A stretch of 5,671 nucleotides of DNA from Parafilimonas sp. Lineage in GTDB: Bacteria; Bacteroidota; Bacteroidia; Chitinophagales; Chitinophagaceae. The notes beneath the pieces are model-generated. The model saw only the letters and a program-made list of their open reading frames with translations. It had not been told where the DNA came from and did not search any database. The first letter of the stretch is position 1. Every line of letters starts with the position of its first letter. The stretch covers positions 1 through 5,671 of the forward strand of contig JAHEZC010000212.1 of NCBI GenBank assembly GCA_023251275.1, in the 5' to 3' direction. The position numbers were made by a program, and so were the translations under genes. This document shows, piece after piece, positions 1 through 5,671 of this stretch.

Positions 1-1
1 C

Positions 2-409
2 GCTGTGGCATTGGGTTCGTGGCAACTGAAAGATTATCTTATCAACTTTGCACGCAGCTTTATTTATACGACCGCTTTACCGGAACAGGCAGTTGCAGCT
101 ATACGGCAGAGCTATACAATTTTTCCCGCGATGCATGATGAGCGAAAACATTTGAATGAATTAATTCACCAATTCCGGGCAGCACAACTTAAATATGAAA
201 AAGCTGATTCTTACACACCTGTCCAGGCTGTGTTTATTCCGGGTAATGATGCAGTAAAGCATGTTGCAGAATATTTACAGCAAAATAATCTCGATGTGCC
301 TCCTATTGTTTATCCGACTGTTCCGAAAGAAAAAGAAAGATTAAGAATTTTGCTGCATGCATTTAATACAAAAGAGGAAGTGGAGTTGTTGATGAATTTG
401 CTGAGGTAG
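2..409 (+). CDS. bioF: 8-amino-7-oxononanoate synthase (BioF-like), C-terminal part, 5' end outside window
   Basis: This is the last 135 codons of a PLP-dependent alpha-oxoamine synthase. The frame is open from base 2, so the GTG at base 5 is an internal valine and not a start. In the family, BioF condenses pimeloyl-CoA or pimeloyl-ACP with L-alanine to give 8-amino-7-oxononanoate in cytoplasmic biotin synthesis. Visible support: a YLINFARSFIYTTALP block at fragment residues 12-27, which in BioF follows the PLP-lysine loop, and a PTVP...ERLRILLHAFNT block at about residues 105-124, the typical end of the small domain with its conserved Arg. The PLP lysine should lie about ten residues upstream, outside the window. 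About a third of the usual 370-390 residues is present. It ends in TAG with no gene close behind it on the same strand. The related glycine C-acetyltransferase (kbl) or a serine palmitoyltransferase is possible, but the C-terminal block fits BioF best. Confidence 0.85.
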   Translation, partial: AVALGSWQLKDYLINFARSFIYTTALPEQAVAAIRQSYTIFPAMHDERKHLNELIHQFRAAQLKYEKADSYTPVQAVFIPGNDAVKHVAEYLQQNNLDVPPIVYPTVPKEKERLRILLHAFNTKEEVELLMNLLR

Positions 410-473
410 TGTTTTGTTGTATTATGTAAAGTTAATTACAAGCCGACAGCAGTTTTTCATGGCATTTATGTTG

Positions 474-510
474 TGTTGCCAGTTTGTGCCTTTGTTCTTT
501 GGTAGCAACA
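474..510. repeat. Imperfect inverted repeat (hairpin) in the bioF-DUF262 gap
   Basis: TGTTGCCA at 474-481 can pair with TGG-TA-GCAACA at 500-510, giving an 8-bp stem with a two-base TA bulge and a loop of 18 bases. It lies 65 bases after the bioF stop. It could fold in the bioF 3' transcript, but no clear T-run follows, so a terminator call is not supported. A stem this short in AT-rich DNA may be chance. Confidence 0.3.
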
Positions 511-528
511 AACAATAGACCATTGTTT
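510..528. repeat. 7-bp perfect dyad touching a putative promoter box
   Basis: AAACAAT at 510-516 and ATTGTTT at 522-528 form a perfect inverted repeat around a 5-base centre (AGACC). The last base of the right arm is the first base of the TAACTTTG element at 528-535. The arrangement resembles a small operator placed just upstream of a -7 box, or a small RNA hairpin. An 8-bp direct repeat, CTTTGGTA, also occurs at 497-504 and 531-538. No regulator gene is visible in the window. Confidence 0.35.
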
Positions 529-535
529 AACTTTG
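528..535 (+). promoter_or_regulatory. Candidate Bacteroidota -7 promoter element for the DUF262 gene
   Basis: TAACTTTG matches the Bacteroidota primary-sigma -7 consensus TAnnTTTG at every fixed base. No TTTG/TTG -33 box sits at the usual spacing of about 19-21 bases; the nearest TTTG (498-501) is 26 bases upstream. If used, it would give a leader of roughly 105 bases before the ATG at 648. The match is short and the -33 half is weak, so this is tentative. Confidence 0.3.
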
Positions 536-647
536 GTAATTAAAGATGTTGTGAAGTTCTTACGCTACTTCCGAAGAAGTAATTTAAAAGTAATTTGAAA
601 GTGTAGAATTAGAACTTTAATTTTAAAAACTTATAAAACAGTAATAT

Positions 648-2348
648 ATGGCTGCTAAAAATCTAATGACTCCAAGTGCAACGAGCCTAAGCGGATTGTT
701 TGGAAATGGAATCATTTACAGAGTACCAACTTTTCAAAGAGATTATTCTTGGAAAGAGGATAATTGGATTGCACTTTGGGAAGATATTCAAATAGCAATT
801 ACGACTGAAACTGATCACTATATGGGGGCCGTAGTTGTTCAAAAAAATGGCGAAAAAAATTTCTTAGTAATTGATGGACAACAAAGACTTACAACGCTTA
901 GTATACTCGCGCTTGCAGTTATTCAAAATATTCTAGATCTGATTGCCAAAGGAATTGAACCACAAGATAATGAAATGCGTATCACGGAACTCAGACGCAG
1001 TTTTTTGGGACAAAGGGATCCAGCCTCCCTTCATTATAGTAGCAAATTGTTTTTAAATGAAAATAACGATGCCTTTTATCAAAGCCATTTACTACAATTG
1101 CGAAAACCTGTAAATGAAAGAATACTATCTATTTCAGATAAATTAATGTGGCAATCGTTTCAGTTTTTTTATCGTAACATCCGATTAGATTTTGGAACAA
1201 CAGCAACTGGAGAACGATTTGCGACATTTCTCAGTAAAATAATTGGTGACAGATTGATGTTCATAAAAATTGAAGTAGAAGATGAATTATCTGCTTATAC
1301 ATTATTTGAGACTCTTAATTATAGAGGAGTTGATTTAACTGTTACTGATTTGTTGAAAAATTATCTTTTTTCTAGGCTTTCTCCAGTTGACTTAAATTTG
1401 GCAAAAGAGAGTTGGAAGAAAATTTCTGGAAGCGTTGGGTTAGATAAGTTTCCTACATTCTTAAGGCACTTTTGGATTTCTAGAAATGATTTAGTTAGGG
1501 AGGAACAAATGTTTAAGATAATCAGGAACTCAATTAAATCCGTTGAAAATGTGTTTGATCTATTGAATCAATTAGAAGCAGCAGTTTCATTTTATGTCGC
1601 TCTTCAAGATCCATACAGCAGAGAATGGCAAGGGGATCGAGAAAGACGTAAGCGAATTCGTGAATTTAAATTGTTTGGTGTAAAACAGCAATTGCCAATG
1701 CTTCTAATAGCTCATGAAAAGTTTACTGAGCAAGAATTTGATCGATTGCTTCGACTTCTATCGGTTATATCTTTTAGATATAATGTTGTTGGGGATAGAC
1801 AAGCAAACGTAATGGAAGATTTATATAATAAAGCAAGTAAAAAAATATTTTCTGGTGAATTTATTACTACAATTCAAGTTTTTGAAGAGATAAAATCTGT
1901 TTATATTAGAGATGTTGATTTCAGATCGGACTTTAGTACTCTAATTGTATATTCATATGGCCGAAGTAAAAAACTTGCCAGATACATTTTGTATGAGATA
2001 GAAAACCATTTAGCAGTGACTGACAGGGATTTTGAAGATGATCCGGGCACTATTGAGCATATTCTTCCAGAAAATGCTTATGAATCTTGGGATGCTTTTT
2101 TTCCTCTCATTATTCAACCTGTGTATGTTTATCGGTTAGGAAATTATACACTACTTGAGGATGATAAAAATCGGGCATGTGGAGGACAATTATTCTCTCG
2201 GAAAAAAAGCATTTATCAAACAAGTCAATATGAAATGCCAAAAAAAATTCTAAGCATAGAGTGGAATCCTAATAATCTTGATAATAGACAAAATCAAATG
2301 GCAGCATGGGCTACTGCATGTTGGCGAGTATCTTATGTTAATAACTAA
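648..2348 (+). CDS. DUF262 and DUF1524 domain protein, GmrSD/SspE-like putative DNA-targeting nuclease
   Basis: This complete 566-residue protein has the two-domain layout of single-chain GmrSD-type enzymes. The N-terminal DUF262 (ParB/Srx-like NTPase) domain shows VPTFQRDYSW at 26-35, IDGQQRLTTL at 75-84 with the hallmark DGQQR at 76-80, and the AYTLFETLNYRGVDLT block from 216 leading to DLLKN at 234-238. The C-terminal DUF1524 (HNH/His-Me nuclease) domain shows IEHILPEN at 469-476 with candidate catalytic His471, then LGNYTLL at 497-503 and Asn508. No key motif is missing. Known relatives include GmrSD and BrxU (modified-cytosine phage DNA) and SspE (phosphorothioate-linked defence); which DNA this one senses cannot be read from the sequence. 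ATG 648 is the first start, because an in-frame TAA lies at 642-644; Met7 is an alternative. There is no Shine-Dalgarno site, only an A-rich leader. The gene stands alone, with no dnd, ssp, brx or methyltransferase gene visible, and it is clearly more AT-rich than its neighbours, suggesting transfer. Confidence 0.9.
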   Translation: MAAKNLMTPSATSLSGLFGNGIIYRVPTFQRDYSWKEDNWIALWEDIQIAITTETDHYMGAVVVQKNGEKNFLVIDGQQRLTTLSILALAVIQNILDLIAKGIEPQDNEMRITELRRSFLGQRDPASLHYSSKLFLNENNDAFYQSHLLQLRKPVNERILSISDKLMWQSFQFFYRNIRLDFGTTATGERFATFLSKIIGDRLMFIKIEVEDELSAYTLFETLNYRGVDLTVTDLLKNYLFSRLSPVDLNLAKESWKKISGSVGLDKFPTFLRHFWISRNDLVREEQMFKIIRNSIKSVENVFDLLNQLEAAVSFYVALQDPYSREWQGDRERRKRIREFKLFGVKQQLPMLLIAHEKFTEQEFDRLLRLLSVISFRYNVVGDRQANVMEDLYNKASKKIFSGEFITTIQVFEEIKSVYIRDVDFRSDFSTLIVYSYGRSKKLARYILYEIENHLAVTDRDFEDDPGTIEHILPENAYESWDAFFPLIIQPVYVYRLGNYTLLEDDKNRACGGQLFSRKKSIYQTSQYEMPKKILSIEWNPNNLDNRQNQMAAWATACWRVSYVNN

Positions 2349-2384
2349 AGTTTTCATCTGCTTTCTTGAGACATAAAATTTTGC

Positions 2385-2474
2385 ATACCTGCCATTCACA
2401 TCTTATTCATTTTTTCTCTCTAATGATCCTCTGGCCTCGAGAAAAGATAGTAGGCTATACTCGACCGCAGGTAT
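2385..2474. repeat. Widely spaced 8-bp inverted pair
   Basis: ATACCTGC at 2385-2392 is the exact reverse complement of GCAGGTAT at 2467-2474, 74 bases apart, just after the DUF262 gene. A smaller hairpin (2437-2464) sits inside it. It could be a folded 3' region or two binding half-sites, but an 8-bp pair in 220 bases may well be chance. Confidence 0.25.
2437..2464. repeat. Interrupted hairpin in the convergent gap
   Basis: TCGAG at 2437-2441 pairs with CTCGA at 2460-2464, and inside it ATAG at 2447-2450 pairs with CTAT at 2455-2458 around TAGG. An unequal internal loop (AAAAG against A) separates the two short stems. There is no adjacent T-run on either strand, so it is not a clear intrinsic terminator. 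The rest of 2349-2568 shows no coding signal; the longest ATG frame noticed there is 19 codons. Confidence 0.25.
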
Positions 2475-2539
2475 CTTCTTAAATCTTATGAAAATCCGCT
2501 CAAAAACTGCGACATGGAGCTGCTTTTTCCTTCAATGGC

Positions 2540-2562
2540 ACACATTCTATAGCTGAATGTGT
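2540..2562. terminator. Possible weak terminator hairpin between convergent genes
   Basis: ACACATTC at 2540-2547 and GAATGTGT at 2555-2562 form a perfect 8-bp stem with a 7-base loop. It starts 6 bases past the stop codon of the minus-strand lipoprotein gene, where a terminator would be expected. The stem has only three G/C pairs. The minus-strand side has no following U-run, and the plus-strand side has only a broken pyrimidine tract. Position supports termination or 3'-end protection; composition does not support a strong intrinsic terminator. Confidence 0.35.
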
Positions 2563-2568
2563 TCCCTT

Positions 2569-3060
2569 TCATTTCTCACTTTTAAAAACCTGGTTACTAT
2601 AAGGCGGTGTATCCGGAATTTTTATCAGGTTGAAATCATAGTTCACAGCCTTGTGACAATTGTTGCAGGTATTGGTAAGAAAAATATAACTGCTTTTAAA
2701 TTCTGTTACATTTTTCTGCTCGATGGCATGGTTTACACTGTCTATCGCCGGCAGCAGCATTGCCACTTCTTTTGATTCACTTCTTTCAACTTCATATTGC
2801 TGAATGTCATCTATCGCTTCCATTATTTCATGGATTTCAAAATCGGCGAGCTTCCAGTTTTCTGCGTTGCCTGCAAACCAAAGTTTCGCATGATGCACCT
2901 GTATGCCGGCCATAAATTCCCCAAGACCCGGTTTATAAGCTTTGCTGAGTCGTTGTTTCAGGCTGTCAATCTGCGATTGCAGTTGGTAGGTAGAATTTGT
3001 CTGCTGATTGCACGATGCGAGCAAAGCAATGAAGCAGGAGAGGAGCGTACTTTTTTTCAT
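2569..3060 (-). CDS. Lipoprotein with a single C-terminal CxxCH heme c motif (cytochrome-like)
   Basis: This 163-residue protein starts with a lipoprotein signal peptide: MKK, a hydrophobic stretch, and the lipobox LASC ending at Cys17. It is therefore expected to be a membrane-anchored envelope lipoprotein. A short helical, coiled-coil-like segment covers about 25-41, followed by a mainly helical region containing GEFMAGIQVHHAKLWFAG (47-64) and NWKLADFEIHEIMEAI (68-83). Near the C terminus lies CNNCH at 132-136, a covalent heme c attachment motif. A helical protein with its only CxxCH near the C-terminal end resembles class II cytochromes c (c'/c556) rather than class I. His136 would be the proximal heme ligand, and Met50, His56 or His57 is a possible distal one; that assignment is inference. 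No other ATG lies between the upstream in-frame stop and ATG 3060. It is divergent from the acylase gene, with 145 bases between them. Its partner and electron-transfer role are unknown; it could instead be a heme-sensing or structural lipoprotein. Confidence 0.8.
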   Translation of the reverse strand: MKKSTLLSCFIALLASCNQQTNSTYQLQSQIDSLKQRLSKAYKPGLGEFMAGIQVHHAKLWFAGNAENWKLADFEIHEIMEAIDDIQQYEVERSESKEVAMLLPAIDSVNHAIEQKNVTEFKSSYIFLTNTCNNCHKAVNYDFNLIKIPDTPPYSNQVFKSEK

Positions 3061-3205
3061 GCAGACTAAGTTAGGTCGAATATTGTTTTATCTGTGTTAT
3101 TGTTTTCTTCCCATTTTTTGGTTTAAAAGCAGAATTCATATATCTCAATTCAAAAAAAATTCATCATTTCTATTTTATGCTTATTTTCAATTTTAAATAT
3201 TCCCT
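3061..3205. other. AT-rich divergent intergenic region, presumed promoters for both flanking genes
   Basis: The 145 bases between the divergent lipoprotein and acylase starts must carry both promoters unless either gene is read from further away. The region is strongly AT-rich, with an A8 run at 3152-3159 and AATTCA repeated at 3133, 3147 and 3158. TATCTGTG at 3089-3096 is one base off the TAnnTTTG consensus on the plus strand. I found no exact -7/-33 pair on either strand, and neither start has a Shine-Dalgarno site. Confidence 0.4.
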
Positions 3206-5671
3206 ATGCGTATAGTTCCCTTTATCCTTTCTGCCATCGTTACTATTGCCCTGGTAACTGTGCTGAATATGCAACTTTCTGTGGGAGGTAATAAAACGCC
3301 GAGGCTTGGATATTTTCTTTCACCGCAAAAAGGCTTCTGGCAAAATGCCGAACCTGCAGATATTGTATTCAACGATGATCTGAAGTTCGAAGGATTAAAA
3401 GGCAAAACAGAAGCATATCTTGATGAAAGGCTTGTGCCGCATATCTACGCAGAAAATGAGGAAGATCTTTATTTTGTGCAGGGTTATCTGCATGCGAAAT
3501 TCCGTTTATGGCAAATGGAATTTCAGACCTATGCGGCTGGAGGAAGGTTGAGCGAAATAATGGGCGACAGCGCCAATGGCTCCAACTTTCTGAATATAGA
3601 CAAATTCTTCCGCCGGCTCGGAATGGTGTATGCGGCGGAGAATTCAGTGAAAGAGATAGAAAAAGATCCCGTTGTAAAAGCAGCTTCTGATGCTTACACT
3701 GCGGGTGTAAATGCATTTATCGGCACACTTGACGAAAGCCAATACCCGCTTGAATACAAGTTGCTCGATTACAAGCCGGAACCCTGGACTAATTTAAAGT
3801 CTGCCTTGTTCCTGAAATATATGTCTTATGATCTTGCGGGTTATGAAGAAGACTTCGAAAGAACCAACGCAAAGTCTTTTTTTACCAAAGAACAATTTCA
3901 AAAATTATTTCCTTACGGGCAGGATTCACTTGATCCCATTAATCCAAAAGGAACTGCTTTTCCCAAACCCGGCATCAGCCTGAAAACTCCTTCCAATGCA
4001 GACTCTGTTTATTTCAATTACAAAGCAACCATTCAACCGGCACATGAGCCAATAAAGCCCGAGCAAGAAAACGGCAGCAATAACTGGGCTGTCGCAGGCA
4101 GTAAAACAAAAAGCGGGATGCCTGTTTTATGCAACGATCCGCACCTCGGTTTAAACTTTCCTTCAATCTGGTACGAGATGCAACTGTCCACTCCATCTTT
4201 TAATGCTTATGGGGCATCCATGCCCGGCGCTCCATCGGTGATCATTGGTTTTAATGACAGTTGTGCATGGGGGTTTACCAATGCTGAACGCGATGTGCGG
4301 GACTACTATGAAGTAAAATTTAAAGACAGCACGATGGAGGAATATTGGTTCAGCGGAGAATGGAGAAAAACAACATTCAGGGATGAAGTGATAAACATAA
4401 AAAATAAGGCAAGCGATACGGAGCATATTGCCATGACGGTATTCGGCCCCGTGATGTACGATAAAAACTATCCCGATAAGCTGCACACCGATAAAGCGTA
4501 TGCATGCCGGTGGAAGGCACATGACGGCAGTAATGAATTGAGAACATTTGTGCGCTTGAATCATGCAAAAAATTATGCTGATTATCTCGATGCTGTTTCA
4601 ACTTATCAATGCCCGGGACAGAATATGATTTTTGCCACAAAGCAGGGAGATATTGCCCTGTCACAAAAAGGGCAGTTTCCTGCAAAATGGTACAGGCAGG
4701 GTGATTTTATTATGCCCGGCAATGACAGCAGCTATCTGTGGCAGGGCCTAGTACCTGACAGTGAAAATCTTGTCATGCACAACCCCGCAAGAGGATTTGT
4801 AAGCAGCGCCAACCAGTATCCTTATGACCCAAAACTATATCCGTATTTTCTTGGTGGAAATTATTTGCTTTATCGCGGGTTTATCGTGAACAGGTATTTA
4901 TCTTCTATGCATAATATTACTACGGATGATATGCAAAAAATGCAGACCGATAATTACAATGTCTTCGCAGAAATGGCAAGGCCTGTACTGATGAAATATT
5001 TGGACCAAAACCATTTGAATGCGGATGAAAAAAAATATCTGGATATATTTTCAAGCTGGAATTTGAGACAGGATGCAGGAGAAACCGGGCCGACTGTTTT
5101 CAACCTGTGGTGGGACAGCCTGATGGCAGACACTTATGATGATGAATTTTCTCAAACAACGTTACCCATGCCCTGGCCTGAAGAAAGTACATTGCTTGAA
5201 AGCCTTATAAAAGATACGGCGTATGAATTTGCAGATAACATCCATACACCGCAGAAAGAAAGTGTAAGAGATATCGTTACACTTGCTTTTAAAAATATTG
5301 TCCCCGCATTGCAGCAGGCGGAAGAAGATAAAAAGCTGGTGTGGGGTAAATATAAGAGCAGCGGCATCCGGCATCTGCTGCGCATACCCGCTTTGGGCAA
5401 ACTCGATTTATATTCCGGCGGTGGAAAAATGGAAATAAATGCTTACACAAAATTTCATGGGCCAAGCTGGAGGATGATTGTGGAACTCACAAAGGAGACC
5501 AATGCTTATGGGGTATATCCGGGCGGACAAAGCGGCAATCCCGGCAGCAGTTATTATGATAATTTCGTGGATGACTGGCTGGAGGGCAGGTATTATAAAA
5601 TAGCGGTTGTGAAGAAAGAAGAAATGGAAAGTCAGAAGGGGTTAAAAGGAAGAATAATATTCAGTAAATCA
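3206..5671 (+). CDS. Penicillin acylase family (S45) exported N-terminal-nucleophile amidase, 3' end outside window
   Basis: An open frame of 822 codons runs from ATG 3206 to the window edge without a stop. An in-frame TAA at 3194-3196 makes this ATG the first start. Residues 1-20 or so are hydrophobic (signal peptide or anchor), so a periplasmic enzyme is expected. In this family the precursor cuts itself into alpha and beta chains and hydrolyses amides such as beta-lactam side chains or acyl-homoserine lactones. The cut site is Gly290-Ser291: SNNWAVAGSKTKSG begins the beta chain, and Ser291 (B1) is the nucleophile. PHLG puts His313 at B23. Asn359 is at B69 (oxyanion position), and Asp363 and Asp366 fall exactly at B73 and B76, the calcium ligands of penicillin G acylase. 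The SSAN motif gives Asn536 (about B246), a match for catalytic AsnB241, and Arg557 or Arg563 may match ArgB263. Glu214, 215 or 218 may supply the alpha-chain calcium ligand. Length suggests only a few C-terminal residues are missing. The natural substrate is unknown. Confidence 0.93.
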   Translation, partial: MRIVPFILSAIVTIALVTVLNMQLSVGGNKTPRLGYFLSPQKGFWQNAEPADIVFNDDLKFEGLKGKTEAYLDERLVPHIYAENEEDLYFVQGYLHAKFRLWQMEFQTYAAGGRLSEIMGDSANGSNFLNIDKFFRRLGMVYAAENSVKEIEKDPVVKAASDAYTAGVNAFIGTLDESQYPLEYKLLDYKPEPWTNLKSALFLKYMSYDLAGYEEDFERTNAKSFFTKEQFQKLFPYGQDSLDPINPKGTAFPKPGISLKTPSNADSVYFNYKATIQPAHEPIKPEQENGSNNWAVAGSKTKSGMPVLCNDPHLGLNFPSIWYEMQLSTPSFNAYGASMPGAPSVIIGFNDSCAWGFTNAERDVRDYYEVKFKDSTMEEYWFSGEWRKTTFRDEVINIKNKASDTEHIAMTVFGPVMYDKNYPDKLHTDKAYACRWKAHDGSNELRTFVRLNHAKNYADYLDAVSTYQCPGQNMIFATKQGDIALSQKGQFPAKWYRQGDFIMPGNDSSYLWQGLVPDSENLVMHNPARGFVSSANQYPYDPKLYPYFLGGNYLLYRGFIVNRYLSSMHNITTDDMQKMQTDNYNVFAEMARPVLMKYLDQNHLNADEKKYLDIFSSWNLRQDAGETGPTVFNLWWDSLMADTYDDEFSQTTLPMPWPEESTLLESLIKDTAYEFADNIHTPQKESVRDIVTLAFKNIVPALQQAEEDKKLVWGKYKSSGIRHLLRIPALGKLDLYSGGGKMEINAYTKFHGPSWRMIVELTKETNAYGVYPGGQSGNPGSSYYDNFVDDWLEGRYYKIAVVKKEEMESQKGLKGRIIFSKS

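Noticed and set aside
5..7. GTG as a start codon for a 134-residue protein
   Set aside because: The frame is open to the window edge and the protein begins in the middle of the conserved BioF fold, so this codon is an internal valine.
648..2348. A two-gene GmrS/GmrD or a full Dnd/Ssp or BREX system
   Set aside because: Both domains are on one chain, and no adjacent dnd, ssp, brx or methyltransferase gene is seen. The window is too short to exclude partners further away.
2423..2482. A 19-codon ATG frame in the convergent gap
   Set aside because: It is too short, with no ribosome binding site, no motif and no support for expression.
2557..3196. Plus-strand frames at 2557-2775, 2797-3069 and 3008-3196
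   Set aside because: They are mostly antisense to the lipoprotein gene, which has a signal peptide, lipobox and CxxCH motif; the last extends into the AT-rich divergent promoter gap. None has a recognisable motif.
410..3205. Mobile element ends, CRISPR repeats or tRNA-linked attachment sites
   Set aside because: I looked for direct terminal repeats on both sides of the nuclease gene, regularly spaced repeats and tRNA-like folds. Apart from the short repeats listed, none was found, and there is no transposase or integrase.
3193..5400. Several minus-strand open frames of 60-133 codons (for example 3369-3716, 4163-4564, 4377-4685, 5152-5400)
   Set aside because: All lie antisense to the continuous acylase frame, which has catalytic motifs throughout. 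Their translations are rich in Cys, His, Arg and Ser with no recognisable domain, as expected of shadow frames.

Overview
The window looks like chromosomal DNA from a Bacteroidota bacterium, most likely of the Chitinophagaceae type. This rests on the style of the encoded proteins, the lack of Shine-Dalgarno sites before the starts, AT-rich leaders, and one exact match to the Bacteroidota -7 promoter consensus TAnnTTTG. That placement is inference; no rRNA or marker gene is present.

Layout, left to right. (1) Bases 2-409: the 3' end of a biotin-pathway 8-amino-7-oxononanoate synthase gene (bioF-like), cut by the left edge. (2) Bases 410-647: a non-coding gap with two adjacent small inverted repeats and a candidate promoter. 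(3) Bases 648-2348: a complete single-chain DUF262 + DUF1524 (GmrSD/SspE-like) protein, a probable DNA-targeting defence nuclease. It is visibly more AT-rich than the genes on either side. (4) Bases 2349-2568: a convergent gap with further inverted repeats. (5) Bases 2569-3060, minus strand: a small lipoprotein with one CxxCH heme-binding motif near its C terminus. (6) Bases 3061-3205: an AT-rich divergent gap. (7) Base 3206 to the right edge: a long open frame of 822 codons with no stop in the window, a penicillin-acylase-family (S45, Ntn-hydrolase) exported enzyme that is complete except for probably a few C-terminal residues.

The genes do not form one pathway. The biotin enzyme, the envelope lipoprotein and the periplasmic amidase look like ordinary chromosomal genes, with the DUF262/DUF1524 gene sitting among them as a single accessory gene. 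No partner defence genes, transposase, integrase, CRISPR array, tRNA or rRNA was seen. The strongest candidate for an unusual system is the stand-alone DUF262/DUF1524 gene with its dyad-containing leader. It belongs to a known superfamily, so I do not claim a new class.
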